64,000 nucleotides of DNA, from the NCBI GenBank assembly GCA_025526935.1, contig JAHLKD010000049.1:310001-374000 (forward strand), in the 5' to 3' direction. This document shows, in pieces, positions 1-11,737 of this stretch. Each line of letters begins with the position of its first letter. Position 1 is the first letter of the stretch. This stretch comes from Cladochytrium replicatum (Eukaryota > Chytridiomycota > Chytridiomycetes > Cladochytriales > Cladochytriaceae). Both the position numbers and the translations under genes were made by a program. The notes below the pieces were generated by a model. It searched no databases, was not told the DNA's origin, and saw only the letters and a program-made list of their open reading frames with translations.

Positions 1-519
1 TCGAGCGGAGCTTCCGGTGATAGACAGAAAAAAACGGACGCTGAACGCTTGAGAGCCATTAGATCCGTTTTCATCTGGCAAGAAGAGATTCCTGAGGAAA
101 AAGATGAGCTGGATCGCTATCTTGGCGATCAGGTACTCCGCGGTATTGATTCTGATGGGAAGCCAATCAATATTATGGACTGGTGGAAGACCGTTGGAAG
201 TGTGAACTTTCCAGCCCTAAGCCAGATGGCAATGGACTATTTAGGAATACCAGCAACAAGCGCTCCAGTCGAACAAAAGTTTTCAGCCGGGGTTGATTTG
301 GTACCTGCAACTCGCAACCGCCTTGCTCCAAGAACAATAAATGCGTTGATGTGCCGTCATGACTGGTTGCATCAATTGAGTGCTGAAGAACCGTTCAAAA
401 ATGATTCCCTAGATTCAAAAAGTGATGTTAGTGAGGATTTTGTAAAGGTGCATAATTTTGGCGAGGATTTTGATGTGGTATTAGAGTTGGAAGCAACTGA
501 TGATAACCCACTCTTTTAA
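1..519 (+). pseudogene. hAT transposase, C-terminal fragment with dimerisation domain
   Basis: The frame is open from the window edge to the stop at 519 and nearly identical to the C-terminus of the copy at 17170-19622. It contains the conserved hAT C-terminal dimerisation signature: a DWWK motif near bases 178-189, 'FPALSQMA' and 'SAPVEQKFSA', followed by 'RNRLAPRTINALMCRHDWL'. The N-terminal BED finger and the DDE catalytic part are outside the window or missing. This is a fragment of a mobile-element gene, not a host gene. Confidence 0.85.
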
Positions 520-611
520 ATATAAATTGTTGTTTAGACTGTTCATCTGTTGAAGTACCGTCCAGGAGTTGAGAAAGCGACCGCCTGGACAGAATTGCAT
601 CGGGTTCTGAA

Positions 612-2096
612 GTGGAAGAAGCAGAAGTTGGCCTTGATGTCAAATCGACAGATGTCAAATCGACAGCTCCTTCAAAGAACCCGGCGCAACGTGGTACTAA
701 AGGGGATGCTGACTATTTGCTCATCGACGGACTCTGTCCTGCTTCAGTCATACGACTTTGGTATCGAAAATTCAAAGCGAGCGGCCACAGCTACGACTCG
801 GAGGACTTCATCAGCAACTGTCAAACAAATCGTGATGAATGCGGCCCAAGATTTGTTCTTCAAGGGTTGATCGACCGACTTAACTCTGACAGCAAGCTAG
901 TTCGTCAAGCCCTGAACGAAATTCACGATGAATGCAGTGGACGAACGGAGTTCATAACAGCAGCAAACACCTATCGTATGGAGTGCTTGAAAAGCTCTTC
1001 CTTTCAGAAGGAAACAACATTTCTGGACTTTTACAGGCGGCAGGGACACAAGTACGGCATTTACAGAGGAATGCCCATCACTGCAAAGGTTGACGAGTTC
1101 CAAGCGACCATCAAACGAGCAGATGAGGACCGTGAAAGGACAAAACAGGTCCTCAAACAGTCAGAACGACTGTTGAACATGACAAAAGATCTTGAAGAGA
1201 CTGCAATGAACGAGAGAAGGACCCGCATCGCAGCAGAAGTGCGAGAGAAGGCTCTCATTGATGAATTGGGCAGGGCGGGTGCATTGATTCAGCACGGCGA
1301 GCACAAAGAGCTAGCAAGATTCAGGGAGATCACCGCTGCAATGGAAAGGGAGAAGCAGGCAACTTCCCAGGAGATTTCACAATGGAAATCACGTGTGACC
1401 GCCCTGGAGGGAGAGCTTGCTGCTCTGAAACGACAGGCTGGTCATTCAGAAGCTGCAGCACCTGCGGCGCCAACATCAACAGGCGGCCTAATAAGCATAT
1501 CGTCGGCTATCAAGGGGATTGGTAGAATTCCGAAGGTACATCGAACCAGTTCTCCAACGAGTTCCCTTGCATTGCTTAGCCTGCAGCAGCATCGTCGTAC
1601 GGCTATCCTTTTGGTGAAAGAGGTCATCCAGGGTATCTGCTTCCAGATGCATAAGATCAATGAGGTTATTTATGACCTTAAATTGCCGTCTCTTCAACCA
1701 TCAATCAAGTACGTCAATGTAAACTACGAAGTCCTCTCCCGAAATGAGTTTTTACGGCCCATATTTGTTGAATCAGACGACCGCTCAAGCCGAATATTAA
1801 CTTCAAGTAGCAGTTCTCGGAGCAGCCTTACTCTTCTTAGGGTGCACATTTTGCTCGGAAACTGGATACGGCACAATAATTTGCTAAGTACGTCTGCCAC
1901 TATCTATCGCATGTTCAGGGCATTAGTGGATGCATATCCTTCTGAGTGGCTAAGGTTCTGGACGGCATACATCGGGCATCTTTCGTCCATAACACTCCCT
2001 GAGGTGGATTGGAAACGTTGGAAGACAGGTTTAACCAAGGATTTCATGCTTTCAACATTGATCGGTTCATCAGGACTGGGTTGGCGAAGGACGTAA
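612..2096 (+). pseudogene. hAT gene B (accessory coiled-coil protein), truncated copy 1
   Basis: This is a third copy of the second gene of the hAT element (see 14299-15981). The upstream deletion removes the MPRTTKKR-type N-terminus, leaving translation possible only from an internal Met. Near 2048 an 8-bp deletion, relative to the full-length copy, shifts the frame and replaces the last ~45 residues. The central coiled coil and the Ser-rich segment are intact. Function is unknown; the family is not one I recognise. Confidence 0.7.
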
Positions 2097-2473
2097 CCAG
2101 TGGTGGATGGGACTCTGACGATATGAACCAGATACAGAAGCTGATTTGGGCTGTTCCACCTATCAACTTGTGATTGCTCAGTGGAGTTTTGTTTCTTTTT
2201 ACGATAGTGTTTCTAAAATACACACTGTCCACACAGACACAAAGTGTTCATGTAAATATCCGTGGTCTAACTCAAAATTCAATCAATCCTCTCCTGAGCA
2301 GCAAAAACCCGGCGGGTCAGGGTCGGGTACGGGTTTCAACCACTTCGGGTCCGGGTATTCCCTTTGTACCCGTCAGTGACCCGGTGGGTCCCCAGACAAA
2401 CACGACCCGACCCAAAGGGTTTGGTGCGGGTCACCACTGAAACCCGGACCCGACCCGGACCCGCCGAACCTTA

Positions 2474-2634
2474 ATTCCCACAGAAGAACATTCAACAATG
2501 GCAATAAAGAAAATAACAGCATGACTGCCCAAAACATAAATCGAGCAATAGCATAAAAATCTCTCAAGCCCAAGAGAAAAAGCCTATTGCACAAAACAAT
2601 GGGTAAGCCCTCCAAGGATACACAGAATTTAACA
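2474..2634 (-). mobile_element. LTR 5' fragment cut by hAT insertion
   Basis: On the minus strand it begins TGTTAAATTCTGTG, the same start as the complete LTR at 60517-60986, and follows it for about 160 bp before being replaced by the hAT left end at 2473. It is also similar to the solo LTR at 23168-23578. This is a relic, with no coding capacity. Confidence 0.75.
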
Positions 2635-3769
2635 TTTTGGCTTTTCTGAGCTATTTTGAGTGGGTTATAACTTTTCTTTTCACAGGATCAATGCTGATCG
2701 GTAGAATCTTTGTCTACTTGATGAATCCTTTTCCAACACCACCTCGGTTTGAGGACCTGCTCCTGAATGACCTCCAAATCAACCTCGATTGAGCTCTATC
2801 ATGAGTGCAGTTGACACTTCACATTATTTGACAATTCAATGAGGCTCTCTCAACTCCATGGCACCATACCTGCTGATGCAACCACATCCCATTCAGCCTA
2901 GAGCTCACATTGTCAGAGACCAATCTGCCATCACTACAAATTCCTCAATGATATTCAGCAGGTAGATCAAAATCAACACGGATGAGTACAACAAATAACT
3001 GCAATGGGACTCTTATGAGGATTCCCCTTCACTTTTCACTTCAGAAGTTTTGTTCTTTACTGAGACAGAGGCCCATGATTTGCGGTGATTGTCGTCTTTG
3101 AAAAAATTACAAAACCTTACATTCTTTTCCTTCAGTTTTGCAGATTCTTTCCTTTCTTTTTCAAAACCAATTTCTCTTGGAAGTGGTGCTGATCTCAACT
3201 AAGCGTTTCAGCAGATTTTAGTGAATCCACATTCAATGTGGTTTCTTGCCATTGGTGTACCTAGTTCTTTTCTCACATTCAGCAAGTTACCATGAATTAT
3301 CGTCCCACGTAATCGTTCACGTTGCAGCAAAATGATAGTGATGTCCGACGGACATGATGTCTCGTTACTTCAGCGTATTGCAATAAAGAAGGTTACGGCT
3401 GTTCGGGGGCTTCGATACGTTGAATGTCTATCTGTACTCCGAGTGCGCAACATTCGGAGATCTTGATAACAGAGATAAACCAGATATGCTTTTTGTCGTC
3501 ATCGAGTATGATGGGGAGTTTACAAGATGTTACGAAACGCTTGTCAAAGATCAGAACATCAAACGATTTTTTCCCATTATATGCTATTCTTTTGCTATCA
3601 TTTTTTCTTTCGAGCCAGACCTGGTTGTACTTTCAGCAGATTAAGTCTTCACATCGTGGCATTTGGCTGTTTTGTTCTCTTTTTTCGTTCTTAGTTGTTT
3701 TTGCGAGCACTCGGACAAAAAATTGCTGATGGGTAACAACAGAGTCAATGCAAACCACCGTCAATTTAT
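2635..3769. other. Intergenic, no recognisable gene
   Basis: AT-rich sequence with only short, low-complexity open frames on either strand. I see no protein similarity, RNA gene or repeat family from elsewhere in the window. Frames of ~60-110 codons around 3420-3730 lack any motif, and part of that interval is the 3' side of the O-methyltransferase pseudogene. Confidence 0.5.
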
Positions 3770-4544
3770 GTGGATCAGAGAAAAATCCATCCCAGCGTTT
3801 GCTTCCCACAGTTTGGATCACAGTTGCGGTCACCTTCCCGCGATCCTTTGCAGCCGAAACCTTTTCAAAGAACTTCTGGCCCTCACCCTCGAATCCTCTG
3901 ACGGATTCCGCACGTTTCCGTCTCTCACAACTGTCCGCAACGATCATCGTCGACGGTCGCGAAATCGCGACACTTCAAAGTATTCCTCGTACGCTGAGTA
4001 AAATAAGAGACAAGATTCAGAAGGGAATGCTGGAGCATATATTCATTGTCGGCATCGAAAAAAATATAGCCGATGGGTTCCACGTTGGCGTCAGTCAGTT
4101 TCTGCATGACACATGTACTCCGGCCAACTTTGATCTCCACGAGCCCGGAGCAGATGTACTCCGCTCGTTCAAGGTTCGTACTTGCAACATCCGCATGTTT
4201 CTATTCGGCCAGCTAATAAGATTTCTCGTTGCGGGGAAAGTAAAAGTACGTGTATGTTTTCGAACCTTCTCAAGCTCGATCGTGACCACTTCGGCGCCCT
4301 CACGTCCCTGCACGCATTTCGCCAAGAACAAGGGTCGAATATCCGCCCAACGTGCCGACTTCCAACACTCTCCGGGCCCACGAACCCTTCACCAGGATCT
4401 CCAACAGTGACTTGCAATGTGGACACAGTGATTTGAGCGAGAAAGGCAGACTTGCTCCGCGAGCGATTCATGCAGGTGCTGATTTGGGAAGAGGACCTTT
4501 GATCCGAGGTATTCGTCGGTTTCGTCCCAGTCAGCGTTGGACAT
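3770..4544 (-). pseudogene. Caffeoyl-CoA/catechol-type O-methyltransferase, decayed
   Basis: Pieces of a class I SAM-dependent O-methyltransferase (Methyltransf_3 family) lie in order on the minus strand but in different frames. First come 'DETDEYLGSKVLFPNQHLHESL', then 'LLEILVK' and 'RVLEVGTLGGYSTLVLGE' (SAM-binding motif I). Next are 'EVVTIELEK', a probable 65-bp GT-AG intron, and 'KHADVASTNLERAEYICSG'. 'GYIFFDADNE' (metal-binding Asp) follows, then 'VVRDGNVRNPSEDSRV', 'FFEKVSAAKDRGKV' and 'TATVIQTVGSKRWDGF'. I count at least four frame changes between blocks that are adjacent in the family, too close together to be introns. Either the gene is dead or this stretch holds several consensus indel errors. 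A functional relative would methylate a small catechol or phenolic substrate in the cytosol. It lies just downstream of AFG3 on the same strand. Confidence 0.75.
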
Positions 4545-4735
4545 TTGGAATAGGATGACGATGAGATGGATCAGCAAGGTCTTTTAAAATATAGCAGTGC
4601 TATTTTACATATTTTACATGGACAATGCTCCATGCTAGAGTGGACTTTCGGAACACATCGAATATCGAAATGACGCATTCCTTTTCTTTGAGATTAGAAA
4701 CGCACACTAGAGAAGGTCGTTGCGTTTCGTTGTAT

Positions 4736-5894
4736 TTAATTGTCCCTTCCGGTGCTACCAAACTGTCCTGGGATCTCCCCATCCCCAAAGTACTCTCGGA
4801 ACTTGGCGTGCTCCTCAAATGGTCTAAAAAAAACCCATTATAACCGGCTGTTTAAAAAATGAATTGGGCAAGCTCACCTTGGTCCGAGAATCGCAATCAT
4901 ATCGTCGCGACCAAGTACTTCCTTCTCCAACAGCACGGTTGCAACCTTACCAACTAGATCCTTCTTCTCCTTCAACAGGGCCGTCGTCCTCTTATACGCA
5001 TCAGAAATGATTCTCCTGACCTCCTCGTCGATCAATTTCGCCGTCTCCTCCGAATACGGCTTTGACATTTGTCCCTCGCGTTCCTCCGCACGCCCATAGC
5101 TCAATTGACCCAATGCCCCCGACATACCGTACGTCATCACCTGCCCATACGCCATCTTTGTCACCCTCTGTAGATCATCCTGTGCACCGGTCGTGATCGA
5201 CCCGAAAAAGATCTCTTCGGATACACGACCACCTAGGGCCATGCACATCTGGTCCAAGATCGCCTCGGTCGAGTGCAGATACCGCTCCTCGGGGAGGTAC
5301 TGCGCGTATCCGAGCGCGCCAACACCGCGCGGAATGATCGAGACCTTGAGCAACGGGTGCGCATGTTCGAGGAACCATCCCGCGACAGCGTGTCCCGCCT
5401 CGTGGTGCGCGACAATCTTTTTCTCCTCGGGCGAAAGTACGCGCGACTTCTTCTCGAGACCCGCGATCACGCGTTCGACGGCGAGTTCGAAATGCTTCTC
5501 GGTGACGTCTTTGGAGCCGTTCCGAGCTGCGATGAGCGCGCTTTCGTTGCAGACGTTTGCAATGTCCGCGCCTGAGAATCCGGGTGTGAGCGCCGCGAGG
5601 CGCTTGGAGAGGCTTTGGAGGTTGGTGCCTTTGGCGGTGCGGAGGGGTTTCAGGTGCACAAGGAAGATGTCGACGCGTCCTTTTATGTCGGGGGCGTCGA
5701 TTGCAATGTGGCGGTCGAAGCGTCCGGGACGCAGGAGGGCAGGGTCGAGAACGTCCGGGCGGTTGGTGCCGGCGAGGACGACAACGTGCTCGGAGGAGCC
5801 GAAGCCATCCATTTCGACGAGAAGCTGGTTGAGCGTGCTCTCGCGCTCGTCGTTGCCGCCGGCGTACCCGCCACGACCACGGGCTTTTCCGATG

Positions 5895-5926
<32 letters not shown>

Positions 5927-7331
5927 GGCGAGTTTCTTTGCGTTTGCGAAGAGGTCGCGAACGCGGGAGGAGCCCACGCCAACAAACATCTCGACAAACT
6001 CGGATCCGGATACGCTTAGGAAGGGAACACCGGCTTCACCCGCAGTCGCCTTTGCGATCAAAGTCTTACCTGTGCCCGGCGGACCTGACAAGATGGCACC
6101 CTTCGGGATCTTCGCGCCGAGCTGCTCATACACAGAGGGGTCCTTGAGAAACTTCACAAACTCCATGATCTCCTCCTTTGCTTCGTCCATCCCCGCCACA
6201 TCGCGGAATTTCACCTTAACATCGGTCTCCTGGTTGAAAAGTTTTGCCCTTGACTTTCCAATGCCGAACAGATTCGCACCGCCTCCTCCAGATCCACCGC
6301 CACCCATCGATCGCCTAGTGACCCACCACAGCACACCAACAAGAAGCAGTGTTGGCGCAAGATTGAGCGCTACGTTGAGTGCAGAAACCTCACTGACATA
6401 AGAGACAGGGATGCGATCTTTCGAGGGGATACCAAGTTCTCGCTGGGCGAGCTCCATGCTGCGCTCAAAGGATTCAACGTTGCCAATGGAGAAGTAGTAT
6501 CGACTTGTTGGGGCCATGCGTGAGCCTGGGGAGCTCTGGGGAGAGCCAGAGGTGGGATCTGTGCGGATTATAGGTGCATCGGAGCGGAGATACACGCGCA
6601 CAAGGGATTTGTTGACCACGACTAGGTGGGAAACGAGTCCTTTGTCCAGGAGATGGTTCCGGAATTCCGCGTAAGTGATTTGTTGCTGGTTGCCCTGGGA
6701 GTTTGCGTATAGCTGATAGAGAATGTACGCGAGAGGTAGCCCGTAGAGAAGGAGGTTATTCATGTTGAGCTGAACGCTGAACAACTCCATGTTGGGTCCG
6801 GCGTCCTTCCCCTTCTCCTTATTGCTCTTTCGAGCTGCAAGAATTGAACCATTACATTAATCAAATACCAATGCATCATCAATGAATGTTTTTACCTCTT
6901 GGCTCATCGTCCTCCTCATCGTCGTCGACTTGCCGCTTTCGATCGTCATTCTTCTCGCTATTCCGCAACTCCTTATCTTCTTTCGTAGACGTTTTCGCGT
7001 CTTTCTTCTCACTCGCCGCCTTCACTTCGTCTCCATCCTCCAACTCCTTCTTCCCTTCAGTCTTTCCGGAATCAAAAAAGTTCCCAAACCCGGGAACCTT
7101 TGCCTTCTCCTCGCCATCGGACCTCTTCTTCGGTGGCGGTGTATCTGACGTCGTTGCCATCCATCGTCGAGGACGTGAAGCGGGTTGATGTGATTGCGGG
7201 AAGCTTCTGAAGGTGAGTGCGGACTGTGGAGCGAAGTGGTTGAATGATCGCGGGAGAGAGCGGGATAGGAGCGGGGTAGAATTAGGTCTCCGTAGAGCGA
7301 GCACGCGATACGAAGATTTCAGGGCGTGCAT
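4736..7331 (-). CDS. AFG3: Mitochondrial m-AAA protease (AFG3/YTA12-type FtsH protease)
   Basis: ATP-dependent zinc metalloprotease of the mitochondrial inner membrane, which degrades misfolded membrane proteins and matures substrates such as ribosomal protein L32 in yeast. Proposed exons are complement(4736..4823, 4878..6834, 6896..7331), giving 826 aa. The N-terminus [15 protein letters not shown] is Arg/Ser-rich and acid-free, a good mitochondrial presequence; an upstream in-frame ATG at 7409 would add 26 residues. An acidic-basic linker follows, then TM1 ('[16 protein letters not shown]'), an intermembrane domain and TM2 ('[14 protein letters not shown]'). The AAA module has Walker A GPPGTGKT, Walker B IIFIDEID and the SRH with RPGRFDR. 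The peptidase has the zinc motif HEAGH. The last short exon restores the family ending after 'AILGPRP'. I cannot separate Afg3 from Yta12 by eye. Intact and host-like, unlike its TE neighbours. Confidence 0.93.
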
Positions 7332-7920
7332 TGCAGATTTGGGACTTTGGTTCTGCCGGGGAAGGCGATCTGAAACGCAAACAAGCAGGCAACGGGAAAG
7401 GAAGGACACGTCAGAAACACAAACGGAACAAAAATACAGTTGTTGGTTGGAACTGATTTTCGAATATTAAAGAAAGGTAACAAGAAAAATGAAAACGAGT
7501 TTGCAAAGAATTTATGGCGGCTTTTGCGCACAAAATATGTTACCTCTTTTGTTTGTGTTGATGAGAAATTTAACAGAACATGTCTTACCTTGCCACATCC
7601 TCCTTATTTGGGATGCACAAGAACGTGTTTGATTTATCATGTGTCTTTACCCCACACAAAAACGTGTGTTGGATTTAACTTCTGTATATTAAAAAAATGT
7701 CACCATGGACAACTCTGAATCATGATACTATGTCTTATCAATCTCATGGCTTCACACCACACAGCCCCATGAAAATCGCCCGCACCGTCAGAGAAGTTGC
7801 CTTGATTGATGAACTGGATGCTCAAAAGATCTGATAAAATTGTTCAGATTAAAGATGTATTTAGATGTCACATACTACAGATAGGTGGTCACACGTATAA
7901 TTAGTTTCCGGATTAATAAC
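7332..7920. other. AFG3 upstream region, no gene seen
   Basis: Contains the presumed AFG3 promoter and 5' leader. The only frames are short and without motifs. The sequence becomes AT-rich toward 7700-7920 and then meets the 3'-truncated edge of a LINE fragment. Confidence 0.5.
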
Positions 7921-9258
7921 AAACACAAAGTTGCTCAAACAGGAGTTTTTGTGCAGTGGCTTAAAACAGCAAGCTCAAAACATCAAACAGGCTGAGCAAT
8001 TTTCTTATAAACACATCCAATTTGTTGCTCAAGTGATTGAACAGACCCAGAACGAAGCTGCCCAGGGTCAAAAAGATCAACAGGCACCTCATCACCTGGA
8101 AAAATGTCTTTGCGGAGCTTGTCAGCACAGTCAGAAGTACAAATAAACTCAGCAATATTACGCCCAATAAAACTAATATGGCGAATGTCACACAAAAATT
8201 GAGGGTTTCCAGAAATTCGTATAATCAGAGTGTGGAGCTGATTAAGTGGCTGACGACTAATTTCCTTAAACCTCACAGTAGCAAAACCAGCAGCACGATC
8301 ACGAACAGGCTGAGGAGGATTGATCAAAATTGGTGACTCAGCCAGGTAATCAATCACCAATCTGGGTGGCCGTAGTGATCTGCGAGACAGGGGGTCCACT
8401 CCAGCAACCACTGAGCGATAAAGGGCTGGTTGAGCATCAGCATCGGCAGCTTCAATACGAACAATAGCATTTTGATGCACGAGAGGCAAATTTTGCAGTG
8501 CTGAATGGCCCAGGATTGCGAGTAACAGGGGCACGGGGCGGTCGGCTAGCACTCGCAACTTGAGCATAGGAAGGCACAGCAGAGACAGCAGCAGGAGGGC
8601 AGCTGATAGTTTCAACCAACAGAACAGCAGCAATATTCAATGCAGCAAAGAAGGCAGCCTCGGTTTCTGGGTCCAACACTGGGAGAAATTGCATTGCACG
8701 CGTGAAAGTAGACATCACTAATGGATGAGATCCAGAAGTTTGAGCAGGGGCCAGCACATGCAGAGCATCCAAGAATCGGCACGAGGAGTGGGCAAGGGAG
8801 AGGTAGCATGATCAGCTGCAGAGGCATTGGTCTCAACCCTGGCATGAGAAGCAGGTCGGCGAGTCAGATATGACTTTGAAGCTCGACGTTTCCCTTTGGG
8901 ATCAGCATCAGAAACAGTAATTGACATTTCAGCAGCATCATCCATCTGAGCATCAACAACACTTGCAGGGGATCTTCCTCTAATTCGAGCTGGTTCTGCA
9001 GCGGATGACACTTGGTCACGTGATTGGCGGTCACGTGATTCACGAGGAGAATTCACTTCATCGGCCCACTGAAAGTTTTCTCCATCAAAGTTGCCAGGCT
9101 GAGAGTCAGGAATAATTTCCTGAGGGGCTCAAGGTTGGGACACAGAGGGAGCACGGGAGCGAGCACGGCCAGAAACGATGAAAATTTTGGAGGGGGTGCG
9201 GTGGGCGGCGCGGCATGCGGCGCGTCAGGCGTCTGCGCAGGCAGAGCCTATTGATTTT
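7921..9258 (-). mobile_element. LINE 5' half: ORF1 (nucleic-acid-binding) with frameshifts
   Basis: Minus-strand reading gives, in successive frames, 'MNSPRESRDRQSRDQ...' (from 9056), 'DALHVLAPAQTSGSHPLVM' (8772) and 'NAIVRIEAADADAQPALY' to about 7983. These blocks recur in the same order on the plus strand at 26813-27640, so they form one ORF1 broken by small indels. The 5' end is next to an (AG)n tract and the poly(A) tail of another LINE. The copy stops near 7921, before ORF2. A LINE lacking its 3' end is not the usual 5'-truncated product, so a later deletion is likely. Confidence 0.7.
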
Positions 9259-9277
9259 AGAGAGAGAGAGAGAGAGG
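9259..9277. repeat. (AG)n microsatellite between two LINEs
   Basis: About nine AG units. On the minus strand it lies between the poly(A) tail of one LINE (T run at 9281-9290) and the 5' end of the next. Longer tracts occupy the same place at 21071-21222 (GA) and 26789-26812 (CA). Confidence 0.85.
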
Positions 9278-9280
9278 GAA

Positions 9281-9817
9281 TTTTTTTTTTGAACTTCATA
9301 ATATGTATTTATTGACAACCAATACATATCACCCGCTGGTGCAAAATCCAAATACAAGTGTAAAAATACACGTAAATTGGCAGCACATGGGGAGATGTGC
9401 GAGCCTTAGGAAAAGTAAAATGTTTCAGAATGCTAAGGCATATCCAAATCAACAAAAGCAGACAATATAGAATCAGGAGCTGGAGACAAAACTACGTCAT
9501 AACCAAGACAGTTTGACCAAATGCGGTTAAGTGCACGAAGAACAAAAACCCACTGGGAAAAGGCAGGCGAAGGATAAAAAGGCCGTGGTGAAAGCATATC
9601 AATTGCAATGTCAAGAGGTAGGCAGGGATCGTCGGGCGGGCGAAATCAAAACTAGCAGACAAACTAGCACGCAAATGTAGACACACAGAGACAGGGGCAC
9701 GCGACACTTCAGGGGCATCATGACAGTTCCTACAATAAGGTCGGGGGTTTGGAAACAGGCCAAGCCGATATGGCAGGAACAAACGAAGACATACTGTTGG
9801 GAGATGTTGGTGTGGGG
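9281..9817 (-). mobile_element. LINE 3' end: C-terminus of ORF2 plus tail
   Basis: On the minus strand the ORF2 C-terminus is visible, with a Cys/His-rich 'CRNCHDAPE' motif of the kind found in LINE ORF2 C-terminal knuckles. 'LDIAIDMLS' and 'VFVLRALNRIW' follow, with a stop near 9428. The 3' UTR ends 'ATACATATTATGAAGTTC' plus poly(A). The same tail occurs at 25916-26018. The copy is interrupted at 9817 by a hAT right end. The LINE 5' piece at 20159-21060, same orientation, abuts the other hAT right end. Confidence 0.75.
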
Positions 9818-11737
9818 TAAGGATCGGCGGGTTTTAGGGTCTTCCGGGATGGGTCCGGGTCCATTGACCAAATGTACCCGACCCGAGTGCCGGGTTTTCA
9901 TGGAAAATTTTCGGGTCGGATCCGGGCCAGGTGTCGGGTCCAGTAGGAAAACCCTTCTCAGGTCAAAAATCAGACCCGAGTAAAACCGGATGTGATAGGG
10001 AAGCTAAAACGAAGCTATTGTTCTTTCTGTCCGCGCGGACACTTTCCAAGAAGACGCAATATAAGTTTTGTATGTATCAAACAATTTGCATCACAACAGA
10101 CATCGAGGCATGTATTTTCTGTCCACCCAGACACTTTCTCAACTCATTGACGGTACTTCAGTGATCTCTATCAAGTACCACTAACCTCTCTATCAATGTT
10201 ACTAGCAATACGATTCTGTCCACCCAGACACTTTCCAAGAAGTCAAAACGGAAGTTCTGTAACAAACAATTTCTACCACGACAGACCTCGAGAGCTGTGC
10301 TTTCTGTGCACCTGGACAGTTAGAGTCGTTCCAGCCACACCACAGCAAAAATGGGCGCCGCCTTTGTTAAACCAAAGCGTAAGGCAGCGTCTGACGCAAG
10401 CCAAAGACTGGTGGACAGTCATCCGCTTGACACACAGAAGCGAAGTCTGCCAGCCCCCCAAATTTCAGAGGCGTCCAGCGAGGGGAACAGCATGCAGGAC
10501 AAACGCAGACGTGTATCAGGACACGGTGGCAACAACAGCGCTCGAGAACCGAGCTCCACATCTTCTTCCAATGACTCCAGCGAGTTGGGCCTGGCTTCTC
10601 AGTGTGCACCAGAGCTTCCTGCTGACGTTAGTTTGCTGACTCTTCAGTGCGACAGGAGCCAGCAGATGGATCAGTTCAACCATCAATGCTTTCATCAGAC
10701 GCAGATGTTGATAGCATGTCGGACAGAGGTAGTCGAGGCGGCATAGCGAAGGATTACTATAGGGTTGATAATGGTCTGAGAACATGTTTGGTTGTGAAAT
10801 GCAAGCGGAGCCAGAAGGTCGATAAGACAGGATCAACAAAAAGCTTCCTCCGGCATCTGAAAAACCACCATGGAAGTATTGCCAGGTCGCTTGGACTGTT
10901 GGACATCGTCCCCAAGGGACAACAGACATTGAATTTTGGCTCGCAGGAGAAGGAGTAAAACTTTGTGTGCAATCCAGCGTAGCGTGGCGGTCGATTTTGG
11001 ACTGGATTGCTGCAGACAATCAGGCTTTTACTGTTGTGGAGAACAAGTTCTTTGTCAGCATGCTGAAGACTTTTCAGCCAAACTATACACCCAAAGACCG
11101 CAAAAGCAGTGAAGCAAAAGGAGCAGTGAAGCAAAAGGAGATGGATCTTTACAATAAGCAGAAGGAGCTCGTTAAACGTCTGATTGTTGGTTCGCCTTCA
11201 AAAGTATCAATAACAGCTGACTGTTGGACATCGAAGAACCAGACTTCTTCTCTCAGAATTACTGCCCACTTCATCACGAAAGAATGGGAGCCGCAGGACT
11301 TGGTGGTGCAGATGATTCCGATGTTTGGAAAGCATGAAGGCGTCGCCATGGCTAATCAGCTTGTCAAGTGTCTGGATGAATTTGGCATGCTATTGGGTGA
11401 ACGCTTATTGTGCATTACAACCGACAATGGTTCAAACAACTTTACCATGAGTGCTAAGCTGGAGACGCTCTTGGAAGATAGGGATATTGCGTGGTCTGCA
11501 GAAACTCAAAACATGCGGTGTATGGCACACATTATCAATCTTGCAGCAAAGGATTTTATCGATCCCCGCAGGGGACACAGTCGCAAATGACGATAACTCC
11601 AGCGTTAATGTCATAAACCTTCTTTCATCGGCTAGTCAGAGGAATCCGGTCTTCCCCAAAACGACGAAGCTCATTTATTGATTCGTGCTGATTTGTGAAA
11701 CTGGTTCCTCTATTACCAATTATCGATGTGACAACTC
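9818..11737 (+). mobile_element. hAT copy A, right-end half
   Basis: Starts with the right inverted repeat TAAGGATCGGCGGGTTTT. It continues through the GC-rich subterminal region (CCGGGTCGGGT-like palindromes) and a leader with several TGTCC-N4-GGACA palindromes (10028-10320), then the first two thirds of the transposase. It ends abruptly inside the transposase near 11729, at 'GATGTGACAACTCG', where a left-end half in the opposite orientation begins. Confidence 0.8.
10351..11729 (+). pseudogene. hAT transposase, N-terminal two thirds, with multiple lesions
   Basis: Homologous to 17170-19622. It carries the BED-like finger (C-x4-C ... H-x4-H in 'CLVVKCKRSQ' and 'FLRHLKNHH') and the first catalytic block around 'SITADCWTSKNQ'. 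It also has 'CITTDNGSNNF' and 'RCMAHIINLAAKD'. Lesions relative to the other copy are a 1-bp deletion in the T run near 10633, a TAA at 10956-10958 replacing a Gln codon, and a ~10-bp deletion near 11560. It keeps the CCC near 11090 that copy B has lost. The C-terminal dimerisation region is missing. Confidence 0.8.

Larger units (their letters stand above)
1..2473 (+). mobile_element. hAT transposon copy 1, internally deleted, left part off the window
   Basis: This is the 3' half of the same hAT family as the full-length element at 13999-20158, in the opposite orientation. It holds the C-terminal transposase (to 519), a short remnant of the iteron spacer with a TGGACAGAA motif at 579-594, then gene B without its first ~40 codons. 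It ends in the left inverted repeat, whose last bases ACCCGCCGAACCTTA finish at 2473. The spacer-to-gene-B junction near 594-600 removes nearly the whole iteron array and the gene B start, so this is a deletion derivative. The right end lies before base 1. The element sits in an LTR fragment (2474-2634). Confidence 0.85.

Noticed and set aside
5193-6401. 402-codon plus-strand frame
   Set aside because: Antisense shadow of the AFG3 coding exon, which has clear AAA and HEAGH motifs.
10196-10639. 147-codon frame in hAT copy A leader (and 19223-19984 in copy B)
   Set aside because: Out of frame with the transposase and covering the palindromic leader; only mirrors the real N-terminus in another frame.
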